Below the pieces are notes generated by a model, which was given only the letters and a program-made list of their open reading frames with translations, was not told the origin of the DNA and did no database searches. A stretch of DNA of 64,000 bases, taken from contig CM033745.1 in the NCBI GenBank assembly GCA_019671005.1, positions 46,433,241-46,497,240 on the forward strand, given 5' to 3'. A program made the translations under genes and the position numbers. Of this stretch, positions 46,093 through 57,815 are shown piece by piece (the first letter of the stretch is position 1; the number at the start of each line of letters is the position of its first letter). This stretch comes from Hibiscus mutabilis (Eukaryota; Streptophyta; Magnoliopsida; Malvales; Malvaceae).

Positions 46093-48695
46093 ATGGATAA
46101 TGGAGAGGTTGGCTTATATACGTTGGATGAAGCCCTTGAAACTCTGGGGTTCGGGAGATTCCAAGTCTTTGTTCTTACTTACGCCGGACTCGGTTGGTTT
46201 GCCGAGGCCATGGAGATTATGATTCTTTCCTTCATAGGACAAACTGTTAAGTCAGAGTGGCAACTTTCCACAAATCATGAGAGCATGTTAAGCTCCATCG
46301 TCTTCGCCGGGATGCTCGTTGGAGCCTATTCATGGGGCATTGTATCGGATAACTACGGAAGGAGGTTTGCCAGTTTACTTTCCAAACTTTTCCTTTCATC
46401 ATTATTGAATTGGTTCTAAACTCAATTGTTGTTTCAGTCGTGTGTAATTGTTTGTTTTAATATGTTCCTACCAGGAAAGGTTTCCTTACTATAACTATGG
46501 TAACTAGTGGAGCTGGATTATTGAGCGCATTCTCTCCGAACTATTTATCACTCGTCATTCTTCGGGGTTTTGTCGGTTTTGGCCTTGGTGGTTCATCTGT
46601 ATTCTTATCCTGGTTTCTAGAGTTTGTTCCACCTTCTAGTAGAGGCATGTGGATGGTTGTGTTTTCGACTTTCTGGACAATCGGGTCCATTTTTGAGGCT
46701 GCCCTTGCATGGGTACGTGTATTCTCTCTAACACATTTTAAGGCTATCATTACCATCACTTGTTCTCCCTGCACCTAAAGCTAGAGTTTTTTAATTTTGG
46801 CTCTCTACTTCATGGGAGCTCAGAGCTTGAATCTCGCAAATCTGTAAGCTGGATGAATATGGACATGAAAATATAGGCTTTAGATGTGACCTTTTCACCC
46901 TAAAACAGTGATTCCATGGTGTGCAGCCACGAACCTTGATGCTGAGTCATGGTTCGAATCAAGGGTTTTGCAGCACCATAATCAGGCACATAAGAAGCAA
47001 TCCTAACGTACTAAATTAGACAGTCCATGAACAACTAATTTTGTGGAAGGAAAGTTGGAGTATTTTTGATGATATTATGCTAGATTATAGTTGTCGGAAT
47101 GCATTTGGCAATACAGTGAAGCGAACATTTTGTGCATTAAAACCCATCAATCATAGGCTTATTGGACACAATACAAAGAACTTACTTTGTTATGTGTATA
47201 TTAATGCTCTTGTATAAATTAGCACCCTCACAGGCTAGCACTTGCGGGTGAGCTCTTGTTTTATGCCCTGTGCCTTAGCAACTCTAGCTAGAACTTACTA
47301 TTCAGTAAAATTTTGCATAATCGGATCCCTCTCCTCTCCTAAACTTAATCCTCAGAGTTCATAGAGAAAAAACATGGTTGATTGCTCTATCAGCATCGGA
47401 TGCTTGTTACTAAAGTACAATTCCTTATTATAATACATCATTTGCTCATCGGAACTTATCTGAGTAGAAAATTTCTTGAATATTGAACACGAGTAGAAAA
47501 TATGGATTTAATATGCATGCAGTGAGTATAATTGTGGACACAAATTTTACTTTCAGAGTGTTGGAATGATTTCTGTCCTTTTTATTGTAGATTGTCATGT
47601 CCAGATTAAACTGGAGGTGGGTACTTGGATTTTCATCAGTGCCTTCTTTTGCTCTGCTTTTTTTGTATGGTGTTGCACCCGAGTCTCCGAGATACCTATG
47701 CCTGAAAGGTAGGACAGATGATGCACTTCAAATTCTAGAGAAGATAGCTTCGGTGAACCGAACAAAGCTTCCTCCTGGCATCCTAACTTCTGGTAGATCA
47801 AGTGACAAGGTTGAAGAGTCTTCTTCATCAGAAGATAGGACCCCATTACTCCCTTCACTGAATAAAAGTACCATGCCATCAAAACTAGGCATGTCATCAT
47901 TTTTTACGCTTCTTTCATCGAAATTAATTAAAACAACGCTGCTCCTATGGGTATTATTATTTGGAGATTCATTTTCATATTATGGTATCATATTGATTAC
48001 GTCAAAGCTAAGCGATAGACAAAGTGGATGTTTCCCGACGATTCAAAGCAGTGGAAATCACCAGGATGATAGACTCTATACAAATGCATTCATCACAAGT
48101 GTCGCAGGTACTACGTCTCTTTCTCACAATTCTTCTTTATGCTGCATTTTTTAAATTTAATTCGATCTTGGTCTATGCTGCAGAGCTTCCCGGGCTTTTT
48201 CTGTCAGCAACATTGGTCGATAGGGTTGGCCGCAAGCAGTCCATGACATTTTTGTTTGTCTTGGCATTTATTTTCCTCCTTCCACTACTAAACCATCAGT
48301 CTGCTGTTGTAACTACTTGCTTACTATTCGGAGCTCGCATGAATGCCATGGGAACCTTTACGGTTGCCTCTATTTATGCCCCTGAGGTAAGCCTATTTAC
48401 TTGTGCATTAAGTTGTCCCTTTTCTGAACTCTCTTGTTTCGCTAGGAGAAATTCCCTTCCTTTTCTTTTGTAGTTATATCCAACCTCGGTGCGAACAACG
48501 GGTGCTGGAGTTGCGAGTGCTGTAGGAAGAATTGGCGGCATGGTATGTCCTCTTGTCGCGGTGGGATTGGTGAATGCCTGCCATCAAACAGCAGCTATTG
48601 CTCTATTTTTGGTCGCTATAGTTGTTTCTATAATCGTCATTCAACTCTTCCCTTACGATACAAAGGGACGGGAACTTAGTGACACTACCGATTGA
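46093..48695 (+). CDS. OCT7: MFS transporter, organic cation/carnitine transporter 7-like (nicotinate carrier type)
   Basis: A 12-helix sugar-porter-type MFS membrane carrier resembling Arabidopsis OCT7 (At3g13050), also described as a nicotinate transporter. Five exons: 46093-46364, 46475-46712, 47591-48107, 48184-48386, 48474-48695. All introns have GT-AG ends and the 1452 nt join in one frame (483 residues, near the ~500 of the family). The MFS signature SDNYGRR ends at the first junction (Arg91), and the second, DRVGRKQSM, is in exon 4. Conserved blocks include WFAEAMEIMILSFIG, APESPRYL and VRTTGAGVASAVGRIGGMVC. The central loop (SSSSEDRTPLLPSL) is cytosolic by family topology. A Ser-Ser-Val replaces the usual Gly-Gly-Pro-type text near GFGLGGSSV. 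Substrate is not provable from sequence. Confidence 0.92.
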
Positions 48696-49977
48696 TGAGA
48701 AGTGATTGATTTCTTAAGACAAACTCTGTGCTGTCGAAAAGAAATGGTTACATTGTGGTGGGGATATAGTCTTAAAACATTTACTGAGAAAGATGCTTAT
48801 ATTTGGGCTCTTTATTCATTTTGCTCATTGTTCTTATGCTGGGATGATATTGTAAAGGTATACCAGTCATTGTTAATTAAATAGTTTGATGTGCACGCCT
48901 TTTATTCCACAAATGTCAAAAAAACGAAAAACTTTGATCTTGGAGGTTGTATTTCCTTTCGCAAATATTGTATGGGAAAATATTCCAACCTTTTGTTTCC
49001 ATCCCTCTCATAGTTTTAGGAATTTTGTTTAGGGTTTATAATTTAAGGTTTAGAGGTTAGAACAATATGTTAGGGATTTAAGTTTAACTTATAAGCCTTA
49101 AATTTTAACCCTAAATTCTAATCATAACCCTAAATTCTAAACTTTAAACCAAATCCCTAAACCTTAAAACCAAGGCTCTTGTAAGAACAATTTTTTTTAT
49201 GTTGATGCATGGAATAATTACCCGTATTGTATTGGTTTTGGCGGATGAAATTAGTTGTCTTTCTTTTCTCAAGCTTAATGTCATAAAAATCGGATCTGAT
49301 CAGTTGAACTGGGAACGAACTGGTGCAATAGCTTGAATAGTATTATTTAATCGGATTTAAGTTAGCCCATTGAGAACTGTCTAACCAGAAATCAATTAAA
49401 TTAAGTAAAATATTGTTTGAATCGAGAACCCCTCCTTCCATGGGGAAATTTTGATATCGTTAATGTCTCGATCGGGTTTCACGGTGAATGGTCGTTAGGC
49501 CTAAAATTTTGATCGTCTCTTCCTATTCCCTCTCAACTTGAAAAACATCGGTTAAAAAGAACGTCATGCCTCATTTGCACGGACTTGGTTATCGGAACAA
49601 AGGTCCTTATTGCCCCCATACAAAAAGAACAGCCTTCGAGGACTCAACGGTACGAAAAATTAAAAGTATGCGAACTAAAATGACTTGTTTGAAAAAGTTT
49701 GAGGACTGAAAACTTTATTAAGCATAATAAAAACAGGAGATTGAGCCGTCGTATTGGGGAGGGCCTGGTAAGTTTAAAGGCTCCATTAACCGTACCATGA
49801 CCCAATCCTCCCAACATAGCCTAACCTCCTTCAACTGCCGATAGTCAGCAGACAACTCGGTCTTTTTGCAAATTCCATTCCCCATTTCTCACTCTTTCAG
49901 TTTCCCACTTCTAACATTTGCAAAAATTAAAAATATTGAATTTTAAAAATTATAATAATTTATTAAGTAGTTGAACT
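48696..49977. other. 3' flank of the OCT7-like gene and decayed MITE
   Basis: The 3' UTR likely runs to about 48900-48990. At 48995-49195 there is a TTTAGGG/CCCTAAA mirror-image segment ending AAGGCTCTTGTAAGAAC, a decayed copy of the foldback MITE family. Nothing else is identified. Confidence 0.55.
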
Positions 49978-49986
49978 TAAAATTTA
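49978..49986. repeat. 9-bp target duplication TAAAATTTA, left copy
   Basis: Identical nine bases recur at 51085-51093 after the element. Confidence 0.85.
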
Positions 49987-51084
49987 GGGTAAACTATACG
50001 GGAGACCATCGATCTTTAGTGTTGGTGTTTAAATGACCACCGATCTTTTAATTTTGTCAAAATGACCACTCAACTATTGATATGGTTCCAATATAGCCAC
50101 CAGCCGTTAAAACCTAACGGAGAGGCTGATGTGGCAGTTAAAAAAAATTGTATAATTATGCATTTAGTCTCCGTTATTTACACATTTAATCAATTTGGTC
50201 ATAATTTTAATTTAATAAAATAAATTGATTATTTAATTAGGTGCACCTTATTGGAGGAATTTATTTATTTTTATTTTATTTAATTAATTTAATCAAATGG
50301 TGACACGTGTCACCTGATTGGAGGGGAAACATAGAATTAGAGGCTGGGGGAATCAAACCAAGGACCTCCAAAGCAATGGGAGTATTGTATGCTTGCCACT
50401 GGGCCAAACCATTTTCGTAATATAAAACCACATTTTCTTTAATTTAATTATTAGATTTATTTAATTGGGTTAGATGTTTTTGTGTATCATAAGTATGTCA
50501 TGTTCGAGTTTCCTAAAACCACATTTTCTTATTTTTCCAGGCATTAACAACTGTATACCATATATATATATTAAATATTATATTTTATATCATAAAAATA
50601 TGCTTTTTCCAGTAGCAAGCATACACTACCTTACAATACAAGGTCTTGTGTTTAAATCCCCTTGATGCCATTTTCCCTTTCATTTTTCTGGGCATCAAAA
50701 CGGTATAAAACATATATAAAAAGTTGTGTTTTATATCATGAAAATGGCTTGGCCCAGTGGCAAGCATACAATACTCCCATTGCTTTGGAGATCCTTGGTT
50801 CGTTTCCCCCATCCCTTAATTCCATTTCCCCCCTCCAATCAGGTGACACGTGTCACCTAATTAAATAATTAATTTATTAAATTAAAATTAGGACCAAATT
50901 GATTAAATGCGTAATTATACAATTTTCTTTTAACTGACACGTCAGCTTCTCCGTTAGGTTTTAACGGCTGGTGGCTATATTAGAACTATATCAATAGTTG
51001 AGTGGTCATTTTGACAAAATTAAAAGATCGGTGGTCATTTCGACACCAACCCTAAAAATCGGTAGTCTCCCGTATAGTTTACCC
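49987..51084. mobile_element. Foldback Mutator-like element with tRNA-like modules
   Basis: GGGTAAACTATACGGGAGAC at the left is mirrored at the right end (GTCTCCCGTATAGTTTACCC). The arms stay complementary for about 450 bp and the flanks are a perfect 9-bp repeat, so it is a Mutator-like foldback. Each arm carries AGGTGACACGTGTCACC or a close form (G-box palindrome) and a tRNA-like block with A-box TGGCCCAGTGG and a B-box-like sequence (minus 50406-50349; plus 50750-50807). A third, weaker block lies between (50600-50660). No transposase. Confidence 0.8.
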
Positions 51085-51238
51085 TAAAATTTATAAGACA
51101 AGATTTAATTTATCTAAAATTTATAAGACAAGATTAAAAGATCGGTGGTCATTTCGACACCAATCCTAAAGATCGGTAGTCTCCCGTATAGTTTACCCTA
51201 AAATTTATAAGACAAGATTTAATTTATCTAAAATTTAA
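51024..51238. repeat. Tandem duplication of the foldback element's right end
   Basis: AAAAGATCGGTGGTCATTTC through GTTTACCC and the AAAATTTATAAGACAAGATT flank are present twice, about 112 bp apart. The copy includes both element end and flank, so it arose after insertion. Confidence 0.85.
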
Positions 51239-51599
51239 ATTTATAATAATTTAAATTGTTATTAGACCAAAAATTTAAAAATACAAATTTATTTATTTTT
51301 AGTTTAACTCTTACTCGATTATATATTTAATAATTTTTAATAATTTTAGATTTAAATATTTATTTTTACAAAAAATAAATTATTATTAGACTAAAATCTA
51401 TTAAATATTTTAATTTTATAATAAGTGCCGGGCCCCGCATACCAGAGCAGTTCTGTCCTCCGGCCCCAGCTCTTTTCTTTTGTCTTTTTGGTTATGGTGC
51501 TTGTCCAGCCATTTCGCACGTGACCGGGTTTTATCTTTAGCATCACATCTCTTTCCTTCTCTCTTCTATTCTTTTCCTTGTTTTTCAGACGAGGGGGCG

Positions 51600-51670
51600 A
51601 TGGAGGCTTAGATTCCTCAATCTCTGTTCAAAGCTATGTTGTTGCCTTACCTTGAATGAAATTTGATTGA
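51600..51670 (+). promoter_or_regulatory. Three short upstream ORFs in the glucanase leader
   Basis: ATG at 51600 (3 codons, stop 51611), ATG at 51636 (7 codons, stop 51659) and ATG at 51656 (4 codons, stop 51670, overlapping the second) precede the main ATG at 51692. They matter only if transcription starts upstream of 51600, which I cannot show; TTTTTCAG at 51581-51588 could also be a splice acceptor. Confidence 0.5.
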
Positions 51671-51691
51671 GTAGATTTCAGTTGAGTGAAT

Positions 51692-53715
51692 ATGGGGTGT
51701 ATTGGATTTGGTGTGAGTATGGGGGTTGTATGTTTGTTTAGCATGTGGTGGTGTGGGAAGGGGATTGGTGTGAACTGGGGAACACAGGCATCTCACCGGC
51801 AGCCACCGGAGACGGTGGTGAGGATGCTGAGAGAGAATGGGGTTCAAAAAGTGAAGCTTTTCGATGCGGATTATGCTATTCTCAAGGCTCTGGGGAAGAC
51901 AGGGATCGAGGTCATGGTGGGAATCCCGAACGACATGCTTGCTTCCGTGGGTGGCAGCCTCAAGGCTGCTGAGAAATGGGTTGCCAAAAATGTCTCCGAA
52001 CATATCTCCTCCAACAATGTCAACATCAGGTCACCTTTCTTTCTTTTTTCTCTTCCATTAGCCTAATTGTCCCCCCCCCCCCCTTCTGTTTTCTATTCTG
52101 ATATGCTACTTTGGGAGGAAATTTTAGAGAAAGTGTAGTCTGAGTCATAATCAAAGGCTTGTTCCTCTCTGGAAAATGGCCAGTTTAGTGAAGACATGTT
52201 TAATATGTGACTTAAATTCTGGTTGTTGCTCATTTGGATGCATTGGCGCTTAAACAGTTTTAAGCTTGTTAGGCGTCCATCACTGGCACTGCAATCACTC
52301 TCCCTATGTGCCTGTAAAACTCTCTTTAGATATATATTGCTGGCGTCTATATCTAACAATGTTGGACTGTGACATAAATTCTGGTTCTTGTTTATTTGAT
52401 TGCATTGATTGTTAACAAGTTTTAAGCTTGTTATGTGTGTATCACTCTGCGTATGTGCCTTAACTTCTTATTTGCTTGTCGACATCGACTTTTCGGTCTA
52501 AAAACTATCTTCAGATGTACATTAGCTGGCCTGTATATCTAAGGTTGTGGTTGTCGGGTTCGGTTCTCTTATTTTCATTACATTCTTTACAGATATGTTG
52601 CTGTTGGTAATGAGCCGTTCTTGGCAACCTATAATGGAAGCTATATTCAGATAACTCTCCCTGCTCTAAATAATATCCAGTCTGCCCTGGTCAAAGCTGG
52701 GATCAACAGCCAGGTAAAGGTTACCGTTCCTCTCAATGCCGATGTCTATGCAAGTTCAAATAATTATCCATCTGGGGGTGACTTCCGGACTGATATCTTC
52801 GACCCCATGCTTAAGATTGTCAAGTTCTTGAATGATATCAATTCTCCCTTCACAGTCAATATCTATCCTTTTATAAGCCTCTATACCGATCCAAATTTCC
52901 CAGTTGAGTATGCATTCTTTGATGGCAATGCATCGCCACTAAATGATGGTGGGACGTTATACTACAACATGTTTGATGCTAATCTCGATACTCTTACACA
53001 CGCGTTACAGAAGAATGGATTTGGAAATTTGCCTGTTATAGTCGGGGAGATCGGGTGGCCAACAGACGGAGACCGAAATGCTAACATAGAGTATGCTCGA
53101 CGGTTCAACCAAGGCTTAATGATTCATATTTCTGGTGGGGTAGGAACCCCAATGAGACCTGGGCCAATAGATGCATATTTATTTAGCTTGATCGACGGGG
53201 ATGAAAAAAGCATCGATCCGGGGAATTTCGAACGCCACTGGGGGATTTTTTACTTTGATGGACAGGTTAAATACCCTCTCAACCTTGGTACTACAAATAG
53301 TGGAGTTTTAGTTCCTGCAAAAGATGTACATTACTTGGAAAAGAAGTGGTGTGTGATGAAGCCTTCGGCCAGACTCGACGATCCGCAAGTGCAACCGAGT
53401 GTGAGCTACGCATGTGGGCTTGCAGACTGCACCAACCTCGGTTATGGAACATCATGTGGAAATCTAGATGCTAGGGGGAACATTTCTTATGCATTTAACA
53501 GTTATTTTCAGAAGAATAACCAGCTTGAAGTGGCCTGCAAATTTCCGAATGTATCGATGATTACGAAAACAGATCCCACTCCCACGGTGGGAAATTGCAG
53601 ATTTCCTGTAATGATCCAGCCCTATTATGAATCCGCGGGTCGTAGATTTTGGAGTGACCAGAAGCCATTGGGTTTGGTTTCTGTTCTTGTTCTTATTTTG
53701 CTAACCATTATATGA
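51692..53715 (+). CDS. GPI-anchored endo-1,3-beta-glucanase (GH17 with X8/CBM43 domain)
   Basis: A cell-wall enzyme that cleaves beta-1,3-glucan such as callose; it resembles Arabidopsis glucan endo-1,3-beta-glucosidase 5/6. Exons 51692-52029 and 52593-53715 join (AG/A Arg codon 113) to 486 residues. A signal peptide of about 24 residues precedes IGVNWGTQASH. The GH17 fold holds the acid/base Glu120 (AVGNEP) and nucleophile Glu265 (IVGEIGWPTDGD). The X8 domain starts at KKWCVMKPS (Trp365) and has the Cys pattern of callose-binding modules. The C-terminus ends in a hydrophobic GPI signal (LVSVLVLILLTII). The start is the ATG at 51692 because it opens the signal peptide. The intron is 563 bp with 13 consecutive C at 52071-52083. 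It looks intact. Confidence 0.93.
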
Positions 53716-54527
53716 ATTTGAAGTAAATGCTGTTGGAAGGCGTAGCCGAAGCTTGAATTTTGCTTCCATAATGAAAACTGTGAATTTGTCTTCTTTATTT
53801 TGTGTAAGTATATGTGTATCTGTATTTGTCATCTTTTCTGATTTCTTTTATGTACCCAATAATTTTATTTTATATTTCTATGGAACCTATTGAGTAGTTC
53901 AGTGATTTAGGACAATCTATTTTTTTTAACAATTCGGGTTCGAACAGTTGTATAAGTGGGGTGGTATGAGATCATGGTAGTCTAGGATTATTAAAAAAAA
54001 TATTTTTACCTATTTAATTTTAGGTCAGATTTAGTTATTATTCCTTGTGTTAAGATTCACTGGTTATTCAAATTACAAATGTGTTTACTAGTTTCTTGGA
54101 GGCACCTATATTTACGTATTTAATTGTTTTAAATTAATTATATGTTCATCTTTGTTTCATTTAAACAGTGAAAGTAACTGTTATTTAAGATACACGATTA
54201 AATATTTGTATTTCATGTAATAAAAAAGTAATTAAAATATTTTATATTATGACATTGTTTATGAATTATTATTCTATACATTGACGGTAAAAAAATAAAC
54301 TATAAAGTTTTTAGAGGTTAGAAATTTAAGTTGTAGGGTTTAGAATTTAAGGTTTATGGTTTAGAAATTAGGGTTTAGGGAGTTAGAGTTTAAGGGTTAG
54401 AAATTTAGATTTTGGCTTGAAAATATGCACGCTTGTATAATTTTTTTTTTTTACACTGGCAGTGTATCAAATATTCACTCATTGTTTATTTATAGAGTTT
54501 AATAGTTTAAATTATAGATTTATAGTC
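53716..54527. other. 3' flank of the glucanase gene with MITE scraps
   Basis: The 3' UTR probably ends near 53880. From 54300 to 54470 lies TTTAGGG-rich sequence, then TACACTGGCAGTGTA at about 54463-54477, two foldback-MITE ends joined head to head. The remainder is AT-rich. Confidence 0.55.
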
Positions 54528-54853
54528 AATACACTAATGGCGGAAACTAAAAGTTTTCATAAGTGCTTTAATTTTAGGGTTTAGGGATTTAGTTTAAGCG
54601 TAGGGTTTAAGTGTAGACATTTAGAATTTAGGGATAGTGATTAGAATTTATAGTTTAAAGGTTAGCGTAATATGGTGAGAATTTATGTTTTAACCTATAA
54701 ACCCTAAATTCTAACCCTAAACTATAAATTCTAACCACTATCCCTAAATTCTAAGCCCTTAAACCTAAACCCTTATACATTACACCCTTAAAATGAATCT
54801 ATAAACCCTAAAACTAAGACACTTGTAGAAACTCACCGCCGGTGTATGAAATA
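54528..54853. mobile_element. Foldback MITE, full-length copy
   Basis: Ends TACACTAATGGCGGAAAC and, inverted, TACACCGGCGGTGAGTTT. The inner part is TTTAGGG-rich, then its CCCTAAA-rich mirror. It is about 326 bp and non-coding, the same family as the interrupted copy at 32761/43209. Confidence 0.65.
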
Positions 54854-54859
54854 ATTACC

Positions 54860-55134
54860 CTTAAATTACAATGAGAGTGTAATTTAAGAGTAATCACGGC
54901 CCGCGAGTCTGCGACTGAGACACATGCACAACGAGCTGCTCAAGAGGTTCTTTGCAAAATCCTGGGCTTTCCTAGAAGACCACCTGACTTGGCCTAACCG
55001 TTGGAGACTGAGAGAAGGCCCGATCACATTGGAGTTGGTAATTTAATAGATGACATCTTACCATGGCATATTCCAAGAGAAAGGAATATCCAACAATGTG
55101 AACATCCATGTGAAGGCAAACTTAAGGAAAGTAT
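54860..55134. other. Unassigned spacer
   Basis: Moderate base composition (less AT-rich than its surroundings), but no frame longer than about 64 codons and no recognised motif. Confidence 0.4.
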
Positions 55135-56095
55135 TGTAACGACCCAAATTTTCGAGTCAATGATTGGGCATTGACTCGAGTTATGGACCTTCGTGTTGGT
55201 TTGGGTAAGTGAACCCATTGGGCCAAGTTTGGGCCTTATTGGATGAGAATTTGGACTTTATAAGCTTGGAAAGTGACCATCTTGCAAAGTGGGAGAATGT
55301 TGGGGGATTTATGTTGGGAATATCCCCTTTAAATTTAAAAGGGCTGACCACCCATTTATTTTGCTTGTCCCCACATGATTAAGGGGAAGGCAAAGTGATA
55401 TCATGTTTATTTTCCCTTCATCTTCCGTCTCCTTTACACCACCATCCCTCATTCTTCAACCTTGGTTCCTAGAACTAAAAATCCAAACTTTATGTACCAA
55501 ATTTCTCATCCGATATTCAGGTTCAAGTATGTTAGTCTCCATCTCTTAGGCTTCATGAAAAGTATAATCATTTGGAGGAACGGTAAGATACTCATTTTTG
55601 GGTTTTTGTAAAGTTTGAAGCTTTAAGGGATTTTTGGGAGTTCTTCCCTTGGTTTTAAGAGTTGTAAAATTCATGGTACAACATTCTTTAACCTTTTGGT
55701 TCAAGCTTTGATTCGTTTCTCATCATCTTTTGACTAGAGGAAGAGTTTTGGGTTTCTTGAAGCTTAGGCAAGATAGAGAGTTGAAGGGTTCTTGTTTGGG
55801 AGCTTAAATCTGGGTTAGTTGCTTAAGGTCAATACATCTTGGACTCCTTTAATTCTTGAAGATCATAAATTAATTTCTTTACTCGATGTATGGTTTGATG
55901 GGTGTTGCTTGGGTGAAACTTATCTTGGGGAATCAAGTAAGGATTTATGTTGAATAGTTGGAAAAATGACACCTTTAAAACCATAGAATACCTTAGAAAG
56001 CTTAAACAATTATTTGGAGTAAGTTGGAAGAGTTTTAATCCAATAAGGAAAGATACGGTAAAGGGAAATCTAAATAAATAAACTCAATATTTCTC
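55135..56095 (+). mobile_element. Long-LTR fragment starting TGTAACGACCC
   Basis: TGTAACGACCCAAATTTTCG follows AGTAT and has the start form of the LTRs at 33071 and 40442. I see no matching end or second AGTAT, so it is cut off, probably by the Athila LTR that follows. The right limit is approximate. Confidence 0.5.
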
Positions 56096-57676
56096 ATGTC
56101 AGGCACCAGCCTCGTATTAGTCACAAGGCGTGGTCACGCCTTATCGAAGATGGGCTTCTGCCCCACCCTACTTTCTTCCAAAGGGCTTGATTTTCACATG
56201 GGAAGCTAAAAACATGCTTTTGAGCCGATTTACACTATTGCATCAATTTTTCACATTCTAAATCAAAACAAACATAATTTCCACAATTAAGCTCAAAATA
56301 TAAGGAATTGATCACAGCAAAGAGTATATGATTATAACCTATCAGTCCCTAATGAGGTATAATAACCAGTAACACTAAGAAACTAATTTTTCACCGCAAA
56401 AGGCGAGTATTACGAGGACAAGTCTTGCATGGTTGGTTAGAAGTTTTACATGATTCGATGTAAATATGAATAATACTTTCCATAACGTACCATAGGCTTG
56501 GTAGATGACAAATCGAAGATAATCATGTTGGTCGATTTCATGCCTTAGGGGCATTTGCTTGATAGCTTGGCTTGGTGCCACTTACCTCTTGGTGAGGTGT
56601 ATGAATATTCGGGGAGCATGTATTATCTTATGATTGTTAAATGGAATCCGAGTGTCCTAGTGTCAGTACTACAATACTTATTTAAGGGTGTCCTCCATCG
56701 TTACTAAAGAGAGAAAAAGGCGATTGCCTTTCTTCATCTTCTCCATCGTGGTGTCCTCCATTGTTGAAGCTCCAAGGGGTATTCTTGCTGGCCTTTGAGA
56801 GAAGAAGCAAGCTTAGAGTGGTTCACGGAAGTCCACGACAGCTTTGGAGTTTTCCCTTCCTTTAGTTTCTTTTACTATCTCATTTCCTATTATTTGGATG
56901 AGTTGTTTTAAACGAATGATTATGAATGATATTCACCCAACCATGAACTGATTTTAAGTGGCTTGGGCTTGTTTTTGGCTTTTATGTTTCATGTTTGAAT
57001 GAATGTTTCGTTGCTTTCTTGTTCCTTGCATGTTTTGTCCATTGTTCTTTTATGCCTTACGCTTGTAAGAACTTTCGAGAGTTAGCCTTTGCTTAGGTGT
57101 TTGATAGCTTAATATTCGAGAGAGTTGGGCTTAGATCTACGTGGACAATGGGGTTTGATGCTTAGAGGCAAAACCCTAACTCACTTTAGAGATAAGAATA
57201 GAGTTTCAACGGCTAAAAAGAGTAGAACTTAAATGATAGTTAAATGTTAGGGTTTACGCTGAGAGGTATTGCCATAGCATTCTTCCTATCAGGTTTCTTG
57301 CTAGAGATAGTGCAGAGACATCTTGGTAAGCTCTGCCGAGCATGTTGTGGGCAAGATAGTCTGAGACATTCTTTAGGCTTAGACATAGAGATCCTTAACA
57401 AGCCCAGCCTATCATCCAATTAGAGAGTTCGTACAATTGAGAGGACGTTTGAAGTGTCTTTATTTCAGCTCAGTTTTCATTGCAGTTAATTGCTACAACA
57501 TTTCTTGACCTGCTTCCTTTTGCTATCGCATTTATTTTCAAGCTGCATTTTTAGGTGTTTTGACTAAGCTAGTTTGGCCTCCAATCCCTATGGAGACGAT
57601 ACTCACTCATCACTTTATTACTTGTTCGATGTGTATACTTGCACTATTTGTATATCAATTATAGTACATCATAACA
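56096..57676 (+). mobile_element. 5' LTR of the Athila element (left edge uncertain)
   Basis: It ends ATCATAACA just before CGCAACGAGTTTT and the PBS. A weak TATA-like ACTTATTTAAGG is at 56676-56687. Frames are closed throughout. Confidence 0.5.
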
Positions 57677-57689
57677 CGCAACGAGTTTT

Positions 57690-57707
57690 TGGCACCGTTG
57701 CTGGGGA
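57690..57707 (+). other. Primer-binding site of the Athila element
   Basis: TGGCACCGTTGCTGGGGA. The usual Athila PBS, complementary to an Asp tRNA, is TGGCGCCGTTGCCGGGGA as I recall; two bases differ here. Confidence 0.8.
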
Positions 57708-57815
57708 TTGACAATTGGTTATTTAGAGTTTAGTCTTTGCACCAATTTATTTCTTCGTTTTGTTTAGTTTTATTTGTTGTTTTTATTCATTCTTTTTCAG
57801 GAGTTGTGCTGTTGC

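Noticed and set aside
50750..50807. Functional tRNA gene
   Set aside because: Only A-box and imperfect B-box text is seen; there is no acceptor stem or anticodon arm that pairs.
51686..51691. GTG at 51686 as the glucanase start
   Set aside because: The ATG at 51692 opens a good signal peptide.
52093..52359. 88-codon minus-strand frame in the glucanase intron
   Set aside because: It lies fully within a GT-AG intron, has no known motif, and is expected by chance.
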